Part shown: positions 1 through 8,685 of the stretch, in pieces
Layout of the letters: every line of letters begins with the position of its first letter
Position numbering within the stretch: the stretch's first letter is position 1
Source: Prevotella sp.
GTDB lineage: Bacteria; Bacteroidota; Bacteroidia; Bacteroidales; Bacteroidaceae
Length of the DNA: 64,000 nucleotides
Direction of reading: 5' to 3'
NCBI GenBank assembly: GCA_016281815.1
Contig: JAEEJK010000069.1
Coordinates: 1 to 64,000 of the forward strand
Notes under the pieces: model-generated
What the model was told of the DNA's origin: nothing
Database searches by the model: none
What the model saw: only the letters and a program-made list of their open reading frames with translations
Program-made: the position numbers and the translations under genes

Positions 1-282
1 AGTACCAACAATATCAACATGGTGTCATATGTGATGCCGTGCTTGGGATGGGTATGCCTCTATATCAACAGATTATGAGTATTTAGTTACTTCTGCGGGG
101 CAATTTGTTTACTATTTATAGAGGAAAGATAGGAATAAAAATTCAAATTGATGGAACATTGATGGAACATTTTTGAGTTTTTATGACATTTTGTAAATCT
201 TAATGAATTTGAGAAATTCTATAACTAACTGATATTCAGTAAACAATGCTCAAATATAGAATTATTAAAAACCACCAAATAC
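1..282. other. Non-coding AT-rich region, no gene recognised
   Basis: No convincing gene is seen here. A short open stretch in frame 3 ends in TAG near base 89 and could be the last residues of a gene starting before the window, but it is too short to identify. Around 150-172 the 11-base unit TGATGGAACAT occurs twice in tandem. The stretch is more AT-rich than what follows and ends at the tRNA-like sequence at 283-304, so it may be the end of an inserted element; that is inference. Confidence 0.4.
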
Positions 283-304
283 GTCCGAGTCCCACCGGGC
301 ACCC
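283..304 (+). repeat. tRNA 3'-end-like fragment, possible attachment site
   Basis: The 22 bases from 283 to 304 look like the T-arm and acceptor 3' strand of a tRNA gene: GTCCGAGTCCC followed by ACCGGGCACC, close to the GTTCGAGTCCC..CGGGCACC end of leucine-type tRNAs. No D-arm, anticodon arm or 5' acceptor strand is found upstream. Integrative elements that insert into tRNA genes leave this kind of duplicated 3' end. It stands directly before a terminator, as a tRNA end would. The identification as an att scar is inference; chance similarity is possible. Confidence 0.4.
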
Positions 305-349
305 AACAAATAAGTGACTGATTTTAATCAGTCACTTATTTGTTTTATT
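305..349. terminator. Strong bidirectional Rho-independent terminator
   Basis: A perfect 18-base inverted repeat (305-322 and 327-344) with the four-base loop TTTA is followed by TTTTATT on the plus strand; the minus strand also ends in a T-rich run. It lies 19 bases past the stop of the minus-strand lipoprotein gene and directly after the tRNA-like fragment, so it can end transcription from both sides. Confidence 0.85.
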
Positions 350-367
350 CCGTTTATGATTCTGTTT

Positions 368-1225
368 CTAAAATGAATAATCGTTCACACTGTCCCAATC
401 TGGGTCGGCAGTGAAATGGAAGTTGCCGTCACTCTGCTGGCTGCTGCCGCCGCCAAAGAAAATGCCCGAGTAACTGGTGACTTGGTTGCGTGTGATGGGA
501 ACGTCTTCAAAGACCTGCTCTTTCACTGTGTTTTCATTGGCGTCGAGGGCAGTGACGGTGATTTTCAGCACGTCCTCCTCTGTATGTGGCATGGTAAAGA
601 TATCAAAAGTTTTCACGCCAGGAGTGACATCGCGCATTTCCGTCTGCTTTGAGTTCACACATCCATAGCCATCAGCAGGGCTGAAGGTAGAGGAACCACC
701 TGTATAGTAAAATTTCATCTTGGTGACGTTAGACGGAATCACCTCATCGGTCAGCACCAGACGGAACATGGCGACGGCACGGGTCAAATTCAGATCATGC
801 GTCTGCATGGCATCAGTCACCACGAGGTCACCATAGTAGTAGAAAGTATCTGTCACTTTATTATTGGGAAATGTCACCTTCTCTGTGGAAGTAATGGTAG
901 CCGAACCGTCTCCGCTGTGAGCAATGACCACCAACTTATACGTTCCTGCAGCAAGCGACAGGGCAACACTGCCGAAAGAAGCATCACTCTCCTTCTGCGC
1001 CACGGCCTTCACTTTTGTCCCATCAGCATCGAAGATGGCCACATTCAGGCGCGAGCAAAGTTCTGTGATATCAGTGGCAGCACGGGTAAATGGAGTCTGC
1101 TCATACACCATCATCCGGAGGATGACATTGGCATCCTTTGGTGAAACGACATCCTCGTCCTCGAAGACGGCTTTCTCACATGCTGCCACCAACAGGGCAA
1201 GAGCGACAAACAAAAGTTTTTTCAT
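368..1225 (-). CDS. Mfa2/FimB-like fimbrial anchor lipoprotein
   Basis: Predicted lipoprotein of 285 residues. The start chosen is MKKLLFVALALLVAACEK, a type II signal with the lipobox cysteine at about residue 16; an in-frame TTG start further upstream falls inside the promoter and is rejected. The mature part has two beta-rich halves: an early segment with SRLNVAIFDADGTKV and later LTRAVAMFRLVLTDEV. This is the layout of the FimB/Mfa2 fimbrial anchor family of Bacteroidales, which ends or tethers fimbriae at the outer membrane. No fimbrillin gene lies beside it, so partner subunits may be before the window or elsewhere. Family assignment is from pattern; a generic DUF-type lipoprotein is the alternative. 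Confidence 0.65.
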   Translation of the reverse strand: MKKLLFVALALLVAACEKAVFEDEDVVSPKDANVILRMMVYEQTPFTRAATDITELCSRLNVAIFDADGTKVKAVAQKESDASFGSVALSLAAGTYKLVVIAHSGDGSATITSTEKVTFPNNKVTDTFYYYGDLVVTDAMQTHDLNLTRAVAMFRLVLTDEVIPSNVTKMKFYYTGGSSTFSPADGYGCVNSKQTEMRDVTPGVKTFDIFTMPHTEEDVLKITVTALDANENTVKEQVFEDVPITRNQVTSYSGIFFGGGSSQQSDGNFHFTADPDWDSVNDYSF

Positions 1226-1277
1226 GTTGATTGGGGTCTTTGGTGATTGAACTTTCGGTTTTTCATTCCTCATTCGG

Positions 1278-1308
1278 CAAAGATAGTTCAATACTATGAA
1301 ATATGCAA
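1278..1308 (-). promoter_or_regulatory. Promoter of the Mfa2-like lipoprotein gene
   Basis: Read on the minus strand, TTG (1306-1308) is followed after 20 bases by TATCTTTG (1278-1285). This matches the Bacteroidetes sigma-ABfr pattern TTTG-N19-21-TAnnTTTG. The leader to the ATG at 1225 would be about 45 bases. Confidence 0.7.
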
Positions 1309-1402
1309 GCGTTTGGCCATGTTTTAGTATGATTTCATGTCATCTCTGAACAACCATAAAATCCACTGTTTCTGTTAATTCATACAAAAATTGAAAGTTG
1401 TT

Positions 1403-1434
1403 TTTGGTGGGATAATTATTTTTTCATACCTTTG
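1403..1434 (+). promoter_or_regulatory. Promoter of the M6 protease gene
   Basis: TTTG (1403-1406), 20 bases, then TACCTTTG (1427-1434) is an exact Bacteroidetes promoter. It covers an in-frame TTG at 1432, showing that this upstream codon is not the start and that the ATG at 1513 is. Confidence 0.8.
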
Positions 1435-1512
1435 TTGACTTTTAGACCACATCGAATCATTCAAACATTATTCAGGTCACGATCCACTAAACTATCAAAC
1501 AGAAAAGATTTA

Positions 1513-3894
1513 ATGAATATGAGAATACCCACACTGAAAGCCGGCCGTTTCGTACTGCTGCTAACAGCCATCCTATGTACCCTTACCATCAATGCCGTAC
1601 CCGCCAAACCCGGACAGACCCGAAGAATCGTTCTGCCAGATGGGAAGAGCGTCACTGCCCGCCTTGTGGGAGATGAATTCGGCCACTATTGGCTTGGCAC
1701 CGACGGGAAGGCATACCGTGAGGACAACAATGGTATTTTCTATTTGGCGAACCGCCTATCTGCCGATGAGAGAGCCAAGTCACGCCGCAACCTTTCCAAC
1801 GAGCGTCGCGGACTGCGCCTGGCACCAGGCAACAATGCCGCTAAGAACAGCAGTTTCATCGGTAAGAAAAAGGGCATCATCATCCTCGTCAATTTCAGTG
1901 ACATGACTTTTGAGGAAGCCCACGACAACAACATCTACAACCGCATTGCCAACGAGAAGAACTTCAAGGAAGGCAACTTCAAGGGATCGGTTTACGATTA
2001 TTTCTATGCCCAAAGCGAAGGACAGTTTGACCTCGAGTTCGATGTCGTAGGTCCCGTTACTGTCTCAAAAAAGCGGAACTATTACGGAGCCAACAACTCA
2101 TCAGGCGATGACAAATACCCCGCCAGCATGATCATAGAGGCATGCCACTTGGCCGATTCGCTGGTCAACTTTGCCGACTACGACTGGAACGGCGACAATG
2201 AGGTGGACCAAGTATTTGTGGTTTTTGCCGGCAAGGGAGAGTCTGACGGCGGTCCCGCCTACACCATCTGGCCACATGAGTGGCAACTCAGCGCCGCAAG
2301 TTTCTATGGAGATGGCAGCGGGGCACAGACCATTGACGGTGTAACCATCGACACCTACGCCTGCGGAGCCGAACTCAACGGCAGCGGAAAAATCGACGGC
2401 ATCGGCACCATCTGCCATGAGTTCAGCCATTGCCTCGGCTACCCCGACTTCTATGACACAGACTACAGCAACGGACAGGGAATGGGATATTGGGACCTGA
2501 TGGACAGCGGTTGCTATAACGGCGACGGCTATCTGCCCTCGGGCTACACCAGTTATGAGCGATGGGTGGCCGGATGGATGGAGCCTGTTGAACTTACCGG
2601 CAAGATGAAGGTGAGCGAGATGACCCCCTTGCAGGAAAAGGCTGAGGCATACATCATATACAATGACCGAAACAAAAATGAGTACTTCCTCCTGGAGAAC
2701 CGCGGCAGGACAGGTTGGGATGCCGATTTACCCGGTACGGGACTGCTCATCCTCCATGTGGACTATAACAGGAAGGCTTGGGAGGAAAACACCCCCAATG
2801 ACGACCCAAAACATCAGCGCATGACATGGATTCCCGCCGACAACGACTACCAATATCAAACCTACCAAGGCACCAGATACTACACCCTCCTGGGTATGAG
2901 AAATGACCCCTTCCCCTTTGGAAAAGTCAACTCCTTCGGCAGGGAAACCACACCGGCAGCAGAGTTCTACAATTTGACCAACAACGGAACCTATTACATG
3001 GATTTCCTTGTGAGCGACATCAACCGCAGCAGTGACGGACTCATCTCATTCAACTTCAAAGATGTCACCGTGGCGGCTCCCACCATCTCACCCGAACAGG
3101 GCGATTATTTCGGGACACAGACCATCTCCATCAACTGCGTGACCAAGGATGCCGTCATCTATTACACCACTGACGGGAGCACGCCCACAGAGGAGAGCAC
3201 GCAATATACCGAACCCTTCACCATCGACACCAACACCGTTGTCAAGGCCATCGCCATCTATGACGATGAGGTGAGCAGCGTCGTGACTGCCAAGTTCACC
3301 ATCCGTCCGGGAGTTCCCCTGACAACAGACAAGTTCCAGTTGGTGAAGACCATCAATGAGGTGGAGTCTGGCAAGCACTATGTCATAGGTTCCATCAAAG
3401 GCACAGCCTCCGGAGAGATGGGCAACAACTACCTTGCATGCGTTATCATCAGCCTGAAAGACAACATCATCACCATCAACGACGACGTGGAGGTATTCAC
3501 GCTGGAGGGAGCAGACAACAGATACAACATTCTCAACGCCAACGGCCAGTATCTCTATGCCACTGGTACAAAGAAACTGGCCTATTGCCAGAACTCCCAG
3601 ACATGGGTGCTGTCAGAGGTGGAAGAAGGCGTGGCAATGAGCTTTGAGAACTTAGGTACCCTGCTCTACAACACAGACAGTCCGCGCTTCAACATCTACA
3701 CCAGTTTACCCAATAAGAACATGTTGCATGCCCTGCTGTTCAAGGAGTGCGACGTGGATGCCATCCCTGGTGTCCAAGCCTCACCCAAAGCCACTTCTCA
3801 AGGCATTTATTCCCTGTCAGGTGTACGCATGACAGGTGACAACCTGCCCAAGGGCATTTATATCAAAAATGGGAAGAAATATGTGGTGAAGTAA
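1513..3894 (+). CDS. Secreted M6-family metalloprotease with chitobiase-like C-terminal domain
   Basis: Predicted secreted zinc protease of 793 residues. A signal peptide (RFVLLLTAILCTLTINA) is followed by a propeptide-like region with GKAYREDNNGIFYLA, then the M6 (immune inhibitor A-like) catalytic domain. The zinc site HEFSHCLGYPDFYD begins at H302. From about residue 520 to 590 comes a CHB_HEX_C-type beta domain (IYYTTDGSTPTEEST), then a beta-rich domain, and finally a tail GIYIKNGKKYVVK that resembles Bacteroidetes C-terminal sorting tails. Its own promoter lies at 1403-1434. It likely degrades host or dietary protein at the cell surface or outside; substrate is not visible. A second in-frame ATG two codons later is an equally possible start. 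Confidence 0.88.
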   Translation: MNMRIPTLKAGRFVLLLTAILCTLTINAVPAKPGQTRRIVLPDGKSVTARLVGDEFGHYWLGTDGKAYREDNNGIFYLANRLSADERAKSRRNLSNERRGLRLAPGNNAAKNSSFIGKKKGIIILVNFSDMTFEEAHDNNIYNRIANEKNFKEGNFKGSVYDYFYAQSEGQFDLEFDVVGPVTVSKKRNYYGANNSSGDDKYPASMIIEACHLADSLVNFADYDWNGDNEVDQVFVVFAGKGESDGGPAYTIWPHEWQLSAASFYGDGSGAQTIDGVTIDTYACGAELNGSGKIDGIGTICHEFSHCLGYPDFYDTDYSNGQGMGYWDLMDSGCYNGDGYLPSGYTSYERWVAGWMEPVELTGKMKVSEMTPLQEKAEAYIIYNDRNKNEYFLLENRGRTGWDADLPGTGLLILHVDYNRKAWEENTPNDDPKHQRMTWIPADNDYQYQTYQGTRYYTLLGMRNDPFPFGKVNSFGRETTPAAEFYNLTNNGTYYMDFLVSDINRSSDGLISFNFKDVTVAAPTISPEQGDYFGTQTISINCVTKDAVIYYTTDGSTPTEESTQYTEPFTIDTNTVVKAIAIYDDEVSSVVTAKFTIRPGVPLTTDKFQLVKTINEVESGKHYVIGSIKGTASGEMGNNYLACVIISLKDNIITINDDVEVFTLEGADNRYNILNANGQYLYATGTKKLAYCQNSQTWVLSEVEEGVAMSFENLGTLLYNTDSPRFNIYTSLPNKNMLHALLFKECDVDAIPGVQASPKATSQGIYSLSGVRMTGDNLPKGIYIKNGKKYVVK

Positions 3895-3903
3895 GCAAAA
3901 CTG

Positions 3904-3933
3904 TTGGGAAAAGCCAAAAATTTACTATTTTTG
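3904..3933 (+). promoter_or_regulatory. Promoter of the LytTR regulator gene
   Basis: TTG (3904-3906), 19 bases, TATTTTTG (3926-3933): Bacteroidetes promoter pattern placed 25 bases before the ATG at 3958 and just after the protease stop codon. The regulator therefore can be expressed independently of the protease. Confidence 0.7.
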
Positions 3934-3957
3934 CACTGCATACGATTTTTGACTGAC

Positions 3958-4719
3958 ATGGACAAGGACCAGAAATTCAACGCCATCATCATCGAAGACA
4001 GTGCGACAGACGAGATTTCCCTCAACAAGGCACTGAAGAAATACACGAATGTGACCATCTGCGGTGCATACAACAATGGTCACGACGGACTGGAAGCCAT
4101 CCGAAGGATCCGCCCTTCGCTGGTCTTCCTCGACATGGAACTGCCCGATATGAGAGGGCTCGACATCATCGAGTGCCTTGATGCCGAGACTCTCAGCAAT
4201 TGCCGTTTTATCATGCACACGTCCTACGCCGACTGTATGCTGGAGTCGTTCCGCAACAACGCATTTGACTTCCTGCTCAAGCCCGTCCAGCCGGATGACC
4301 TCGAAAAAGTCATGCAGCGACTCCAGGAAACAGCAAGCACACAGACACCGAAGGAAGAAGGCAAGATCCACAAGGCGGAGGAGAACCTGCTGATGTTTCT
4401 CAACAGCACCGACTTCCAACTTGTTCGCCTGCGTGATATCGGCATCTTCCAATACCACAGCATACACAGGCTTTGGGAAGCGGTGATTGCCAACAACCAA
4501 AAGCCTGTGAGGCTCAAGCGCAACGTGAACAACAAGATGCTCCTGACACTGGGCAACCAGTTTGTGCAAGTCAATCAGAAATACATCATCAACATCAATT
4601 ACCTTTTTCAGGTGACCGACAACCTGTGCGAGTTTTATCCGCCCTTCCAGGACATCGACTATGTGCGCGTGGGCTCCTCCTTCCGCCGGCAACTCATGGA
4701 GAGATTTTTGTGCCTGTGA
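3958..4719 (+). CDS. LytTR-family response regulator
   Basis: Two-component response regulator of 253 residues. The receiver domain (about 1-125) has the acidic pair in IIIEDS, the phospho-acceptor D59 in FLDMELPDM, the T of MHTSYAD and the conserved K of LLKPVQ. The DNA-binding LytTR domain occupies about residues 145-253 with QKYIININYLFQV and a basic surface RLKRNVNN. LytTR regulators pair with LytS-type kinases that carry a PHFxFN phospho-histidine; none is adjacent, but one is encoded at 16334-18340 on the other side of the surface-protein block. The gene has its own promoter. The ATG at 3958 is preferred over an upstream TTG that overlaps the promoter. Target genes are inferred, not shown. 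Confidence 0.9.
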   Translation: MDKDQKFNAIIIEDSATDEISLNKALKKYTNVTICGAYNNGHDGLEAIRRIRPSLVFLDMELPDMRGLDIIECLDAETLSNCRFIMHTSYADCMLESFRNNAFDFLLKPVQPDDLEKVMQRLQETASTQTPKEEGKIHKAEENLLMFLNSTDFQLVRLRDIGIFQYHSIHRLWEAVIANNQKPVRLKRNVNNKMLLTLGNQFVQVNQKYIININYLFQVTDNLCEFYPPFQDIDYVRVGSSFRRQLMERFLCL

Positions 4720-4779
4720 AGATGGCCATGGCCGATGATGAAATCCGACATAATGGGGAAAGGGGGAACTCTGCTATTT

Positions 4780-6918
4780 TTACATGCCCTGTGGATATAC
4801 CCATCCCTCGATATAGGAATCAAGTTTGCCCAATCCGTACTTCACGGTAACTGGGACGCGAACTTTCACGGCTTTATCAATCCTGCTGCCACCGTTATTT
4901 CGGAAATAAATCTTGTCGCCATTTCTCTCAAATGAGATGTCGATATTTCCATTGGTACGCGTATACAATTCGCGACTGGACATCCATTGTGAAATAGGCA
5001 TTGTGTTGTCAATGATAATATTAATAATATTACTGTCTTCCTGAACCTTGAAGGCAAACAGAGCCTGGCCGACTTCTATCCCCTGAACCTCATAGAAGTT
5101 CCACAGACTTTTTGTCCACTTCTGCTGCTCACTTGAATAAGTGCCGTCTGCAACGTCTGCCACGAGATATCCTCGGAAATCCGTCAGCGTGAAGAGATTT
5201 GTCCAGTTAACAGGTGAACCATCAGCCTGGCTGTCATGCCATATCACCTCATTGTCCGTGCGATTGATTCTCAATGGTGCTATCAAATATGCCTTGTATG
5301 TCTTGACAGGAACATAGTTCCATGCATTCAGTGCGCCCCAGACATTGATGTCAATAGGCTTTGTATGCGTACGGCGTGGCTCTGTTGTGCCATTGGATGT
5401 TACGATATCATTGGCTGAATCGGGATCCAATCCATTCAGCAGATCTTTGTAATAATCATTCTGCCAGTCAAGATCAGTAGTGTAGTGGTCAGCCCGCAGA
5501 TAGGTTCTTCTATCCTGTATTTTTGCACTCTTATACCAAGCCTTATGATCCCAAGGAACATCATGATCGGTCAGAGTATAATTCGGACTGAGATCATCCC
5601 CTTCATTGGATGTCCACATCATTTGGAGCAAATTCTTTCCATTAGTGAATGGTATTTTCCAGTATTGATATGCACCGAAGTCCTGCCATGGAATCAAGTT
5701 GGGCAATAACTGTTGAATGAGGGCAACGACATCAGAATTGGTGATGATTCCATCTTTGTTGACATCAGCGTTGGCGAGGATAAAGGAACCATTGTCACGT
5801 CCAAGCAAATAATCCACCAGAATCGTAACATCAACCATGTTGATTCCACCGCTGCCATCGACATCCCCCAATACAGCACCATTGCCAACAACTTTTTCTT
5901 TGATTTCCTTGAAAGCCCCCCAATTATTAGTTGTCAGAAAGTTATCCATGCCACCAAAGTTTCTGGTATCTACCTCCAAGCCTCCACTCTTCCAGATTCT
6001 ATATCCGTTACCGGTGTCATGGTTAGTGCTGCGGTCATTGTCGTCTCCAGGAGAATAATTCGCACTGTGGTTGAGAATGGACTGCTTGTATGCGAACTGG
6101 ATATCCCAAGAACCACATTCAGGAATGTTCTTCACAATCGATTGAATGCTGTTGGCCGAATTGTCAAAGACAAAAGAGTTCATCAAGTTGTTGTCGAAGA
6201 AGCAGTAGTCTTTTCCACCCTCTTTCGCCCACCACCTTTGCATATCTGAACCAAATGGCAACGGAAGAATTTCATATTCAGTAAAGTTGTTGAGCCAGTA
6301 AAGGTCATAGTATCCCACAATTTGAGGCAGGGTAGGCAATTTGATAGTGAAGTCCCAATTGAACCTGATATCAGGATAACGGTTGTCTTTCGACTTGATG
6401 GTTATCTTGGCATGGAATGTTTTGATGTCATCCTTTGAACTGCAATAGATTGTCTTAATCTGATCAGGTGTCAAGTGCCATTCAAAGATAGGAGAATCTG
6501 TAGATGAATTTGCCTTTGGATCAACAAAGACAGAGAAAGCACTATTGTCTCGTCCCGAAGAAGGAGCAGAAGTCAGGCTGGCATAGTTGCTGGGCCAGTT
6601 GGTGGTCCACGTCACTTCTGAAATGGGATGAGTCACATCATATATTTCATACAAATCATTCACCGATAATCCTTCCATGCCTTTCAGGCCTCTTTCGATA
6701 ATGTAATTCCATCTCGGCCCCTGAGCAATCGTCTCTCCACCAGGGTTTAGAACTGCTTCGGAACTATAACTAAATGGCTCCAATGACATCTCCTCTACAG
6801 TCACACCCGCTGTTCTGGCTGGGCTGTCCCAAAGGTTATCAATCCTTTTATCCAATGCTGAGGCTTGTGCTGCACAGACCAGAAGCAGTAGGATGAGGGC
6901 GGAAACTATTTTTTTCAT
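4780..6918 (-). CDS. Secreted protein with internal dockerin-like module
   Basis: Secreted protein of 712 residues, function not recognised. It starts with the signal peptide MKKIVSALILLLLVCAAQASA. Residues about 30-340 and 410-712 are beta-rich with many aromatic residues and no catalytic motif I can name. Between them, at about 347-406, lies a complete type I dockerin-like pair: GDVDGSGGINMVDVTILVDYLL and ADVNKDGIITNSDVVALIQQLL, two calcium-loop repeats. No C-terminal sorting tail is seen. It is the last gene of the minus-strand run that begins near 8492; no clear TAnnTTTG box stands directly before it, so it may be transcribed from upstream. The dockerin suggests docking to a cohesin partner such as the 11185-14589 product. 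Confidence 0.7.
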   Translation of the reverse strand: MKKIVSALILLLLVCAAQASALDKRIDNLWDSPARTAGVTVEEMSLEPFSYSSEAVLNPGGETIAQGPRWNYIIERGLKGMEGLSVNDLYEIYDVTHPISEVTWTTNWPSNYASLTSAPSSGRDNSAFSVFVDPKANSSTDSPIFEWHLTPDQIKTIYCSSKDDIKTFHAKITIKSKDNRYPDIRFNWDFTIKLPTLPQIVGYYDLYWLNNFTEYEILPLPFGSDMQRWWAKEGGKDYCFFDNNLMNSFVFDNSANSIQSIVKNIPECGSWDIQFAYKQSILNHSANYSPGDDNDRSTNHDTGNGYRIWKSGGLEVDTRNFGGMDNFLTTNNWGAFKEIKEKVVGNGAVLGDVDGSGGINMVDVTILVDYLLGRDNGSFILANADVNKDGIITNSDVVALIQQLLPNLIPWQDFGAYQYWKIPFTNGKNLLQMMWTSNEGDDLSPNYTLTDHDVPWDHKAWYKSAKIQDRRTYLRADHYTTDLDWQNDYYKDLLNGLDPDSANDIVTSNGTTEPRRTHTKPIDINVWGALNAWNYVPVKTYKAYLIAPLRINRTDNEVIWHDSQADGSPVNWTNLFTLTDFRGYLVADVADGTYSSEQQKWTKSLWNFYEVQGIEVGQALFAFKVQEDSNIINIIIDNTMPISQWMSSRELYTRTNGNIDISFERNGDKIYFRNNGGSRIDKAVKVRVPVTVKYGLGKLDSYIEGWVYPQGM

Positions 6919-7020
6919 GATGTTGTTGTTTTTTCTTTTGTTGTTTTTCGATGCAGTTGACGGACAGGTATTTTAGTTTGTCTTAGATCACACAGGCGAA
7001 AGTCTTTCCACTCTGTGCAT

Positions 7021-7155
7021 CCATGCATAATATCCGCCATATCCCTCAAGTGCGGAGGCTCCCACATTGCAGCAGGCTCATTTTGTGCCAGAAGGCAGTC
7101 CGAGGTCGATCATGTGGGGGTGATGGTTGTCGGGACAGGAGAGATAGGACTGGAG
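7021..7155 (-). pseudogene. Remnant of a Fib_succ_major-type domain
   Basis: Read on the minus strand directly after the TAA of the neighbouring gene, and in the same frame, this stretch encodes LQSYLSCPDNHHPHMIDLG, then LPSGTK, a TGA, then ACCNVGASALEGYGGYYAW. It matches the start of the C-terminal domain of the 14738-16111 product (AYLSCPDSHHPHMIDLG..GTKWACCNVGA..GGYYAW) almost codon for codon. The tryptophan TGG is changed to TGA (7078-7080), and the rest of the domain after YYAW is missing. It is therefore a truncated, doubly interrupted relic of a once longer gene. Confidence 0.8.
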
Positions 7156-7947
7156 TTAGTCGTTGCCATCATTTACCTTTTTAAAAGTAAGTTTCTTCGC
7201 CCAATCAGAATTGTTTTCGTACCAATACTCTGTGGCTGAGACGATATTGATATTATGGACTGACGTACCATCATCCCAACGGATTGTCAAGGTGGTACTG
7301 TCAATACTATATTTAAATGGGTCTTGTCCTTCACCAGGATAGATGGGTAACGGGACACAATAGCCAGTACCATCAGCATAGAACAACCATTCTGCACTTG
7401 CTTCCTTACTGTCATCGGCATACTGGTGCCATTTGCCCACGATATTGAAGTCTGTTATGTTAGAGGGCGGATTATTATCATCAGAATCCTGTCTCTTGAA
7501 AGTAAGTGTATCTTCACCATCCGTCCATGTGAATTCGTTTTCAGAGACCACGTTGATGTCGAAAACCAAAGGATCATCTTCTTCACCCTCTAAATAGATG
7601 GTGAGTCTGGTTCCACTGAAATTGTAGGTCATCTTGTCAACACCTTCCGACTTACCATGATAGAATTCCTCTATAGTACCGGTACCATCAGCGTTGAAAG
7701 TCCAGATGCCGTCAAGGCCCTCCACATCTGCCTCATATACATTCCATGTGCCGACAATGTCGAGAACAGCTGGTTCAGGGGTGTCTTCTCCTGTTCGTTC
7801 GCGGAAATAGGTACGGAGGATATCCTCGGTGTTGACTACGATATTGGTGCCGTCGGTCTTCTCGATGACCATCTCGTATTTCTTCTGCGCCTGGCAGACA
7901 TTGGCGAAAATCCATACGATTGCGATGAGTAAAAGTTGTTTTCTCAT
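7156..7947 (-). CDS. Secreted protein with two lipocalin-like domains
   Basis: Secreted protein of 263 residues with a signal peptide (LLLIAIVWIFANVCQAQ). A short N-terminal part (KKYEMVIEKTDGTNIVV) resembles the start of many Prevotella surface proteins. Two related beta domains follow: about 63-152 beginning DIVGTWNV with FNADGTGTIEEF, and about 167-260 beginning NIVGKWHQ with FYADGTGYCVPL. Both look like the lipocalin-like domains common in Bacteroidales and each ends in KKLTFK or DTLTFKR. It lies 20 bases after the 7968-8423 gene, so the two are probably one transcript. Downstream, in the same frame, is the remnant at 7021-7155, suggesting that this gene once extended into a third domain. 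Ligand and role unknown. Confidence 0.65.
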   Translation of the reverse strand: MRKQLLLIAIVWIFANVCQAQKKYEMVIEKTDGTNIVVNTEDILRTYFRERTGEDTPEPAVLDIVGTWNVYEADVEGLDGIWTFNADGTGTIEEFYHGKSEGVDKMTYNFSGTRLTIYLEGEEDDPLVFDINVVSENEFTWTDGEDTLTFKRQDSDDNNPPSNITDFNIVGKWHQYADDSKEASAEWLFYADGTGYCVPLPIYPGEGQDPFKYSIDSTTLTIRWDDGTSVHNINIVSATEYWYENNSDWAKKLTFKKVNDGND

Positions 7948-7967
7948 GATTATAGTTTTTGATGTTT

Positions 7968-8423
7968 TTACTTGTGGAAAATCTTGAATCTGGTGCTTGC
8001 AGCACTGATGATGTAGATACCTTTGGGAAGATCGCTCAGACTGAAAGAAACTGTGCCCATGCCGTCAGCCTCTATCTCGCGGATAACCTTACCGTCCACG
8101 GAGTGGATATGTGCCTTGATACCTTTGGGGAGGTCCTTGATAGTAACCTGGCCGTTAGCGTAATGTGGCTGGGAGTGCATCTCCTTGATGTCTGATGTGC
8201 CTGACATGCTGTATTGGTCGATGTCAGCGATTGGGAAAGAGAAAGTAGTGAAGTCATTCCTCACGTTCATGTTCTCCCCATCGAAAGTGATGACGGGGTT
8301 AGAATCGAGCGAGAGGATGGTCTCATTGCCAGCCTTCTGCCTAATGACCAAATTGGTCACCTCGTCTGCATAAGCGATGGATGCCATGAGCATCAAAGTC
8401 AGTGTTAAGAAAAGATGTTTCAT
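7968..8423 (-). CDS. Small secreted protein with C-terminal sorting-like tail
   Basis: Secreted protein of 151 residues. The start MKHLFLTLTLMLMASIAYA gives a clean signal peptide; an ATG six codons upstream would add MNFITT and is less likely. The mature protein has the segment VTNLVIRQKAGNETILSLDS, found at the start of many Prevotella surface proteins, and ends with a beta-sandwich tail, DLPKGIYIISAASTRFKIFHK, of the type used for secretion or anchoring in Bacteroidetes. No catalytic motif is visible. It is the first gene after the conserved promoter block at 8485-8565, so it leads the transcript that continues into 7156-7947. Function unknown. Confidence 0.6.
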   Translation of the reverse strand: MKHLFLTLTLMLMASIAYADEVTNLVIRQKAGNETILSLDSNPVITFDGENMNVRNDFTTFSFPIADIDQYSMSGTSDIKEMHSQPHYANGQVTIKDLPKGIKAHIHSVDGKVIREIEADGMGTVSFSLSDLPKGIYIISAASTRFKIFHK

Positions 8424-8484
8424 CGTAGTTATGAAATTCATTGGTTTATATTTGATTTCTCTTTGTTTGAATGGTTCAACGCTG

Positions 8485-8565
8485 CAAAATTATGCGTTTT
8501 TTCCGTCTTTTGCAACCCCCATTTTCCCGATTTCTGACCATTTACATCCTATCTATGATCAAATG
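8485..8565 (-). promoter_or_regulatory. Promoter plus conserved 53-base upstream block (copy A)
   Basis: On the minus strand, TTG (8513-8515), 20 bases, TAATTTTG (8485-8492) form a Bacteroidetes promoter for the 8423 gene. Continuing upstream from the TTG, bases 8513-8565 align without gaps to 9238-9290 and 16181-16233. Shared points, read on the plus strand, are CAACCCC at the promoter end, CATTT in the middle and TGATCAAATG at the far end. Similarity to copy C goes on to about 8590 (CGTGATTATT then an A-run). Probably an activator-binding region. Confidence 0.7.
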
Positions 8566-8685
8566 CACGAAAAACGTGATTATTCGAAAAAAGAATCTCT
8601 GAATGGTGCCTTACTCAACAAAGAGACAGAGAGAGACTGAGAGTAAGGAACCACGATTAACCTATCTTCTCCATGTAATGGACGT

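Noticed and set aside
1432..1512. TTG start for the M6 protease 27 codons upstream
   Set aside because: The TTG lies inside the -7 box of the promoter, so it cannot be in the mRNA.
3925..4692. 255-residue minus-strand open frame over the LytTR gene
   Set aside because: It is an antisense shadow of a clear REC-LytTR gene; no domain, no promoter, odd composition rich in V, H and L.
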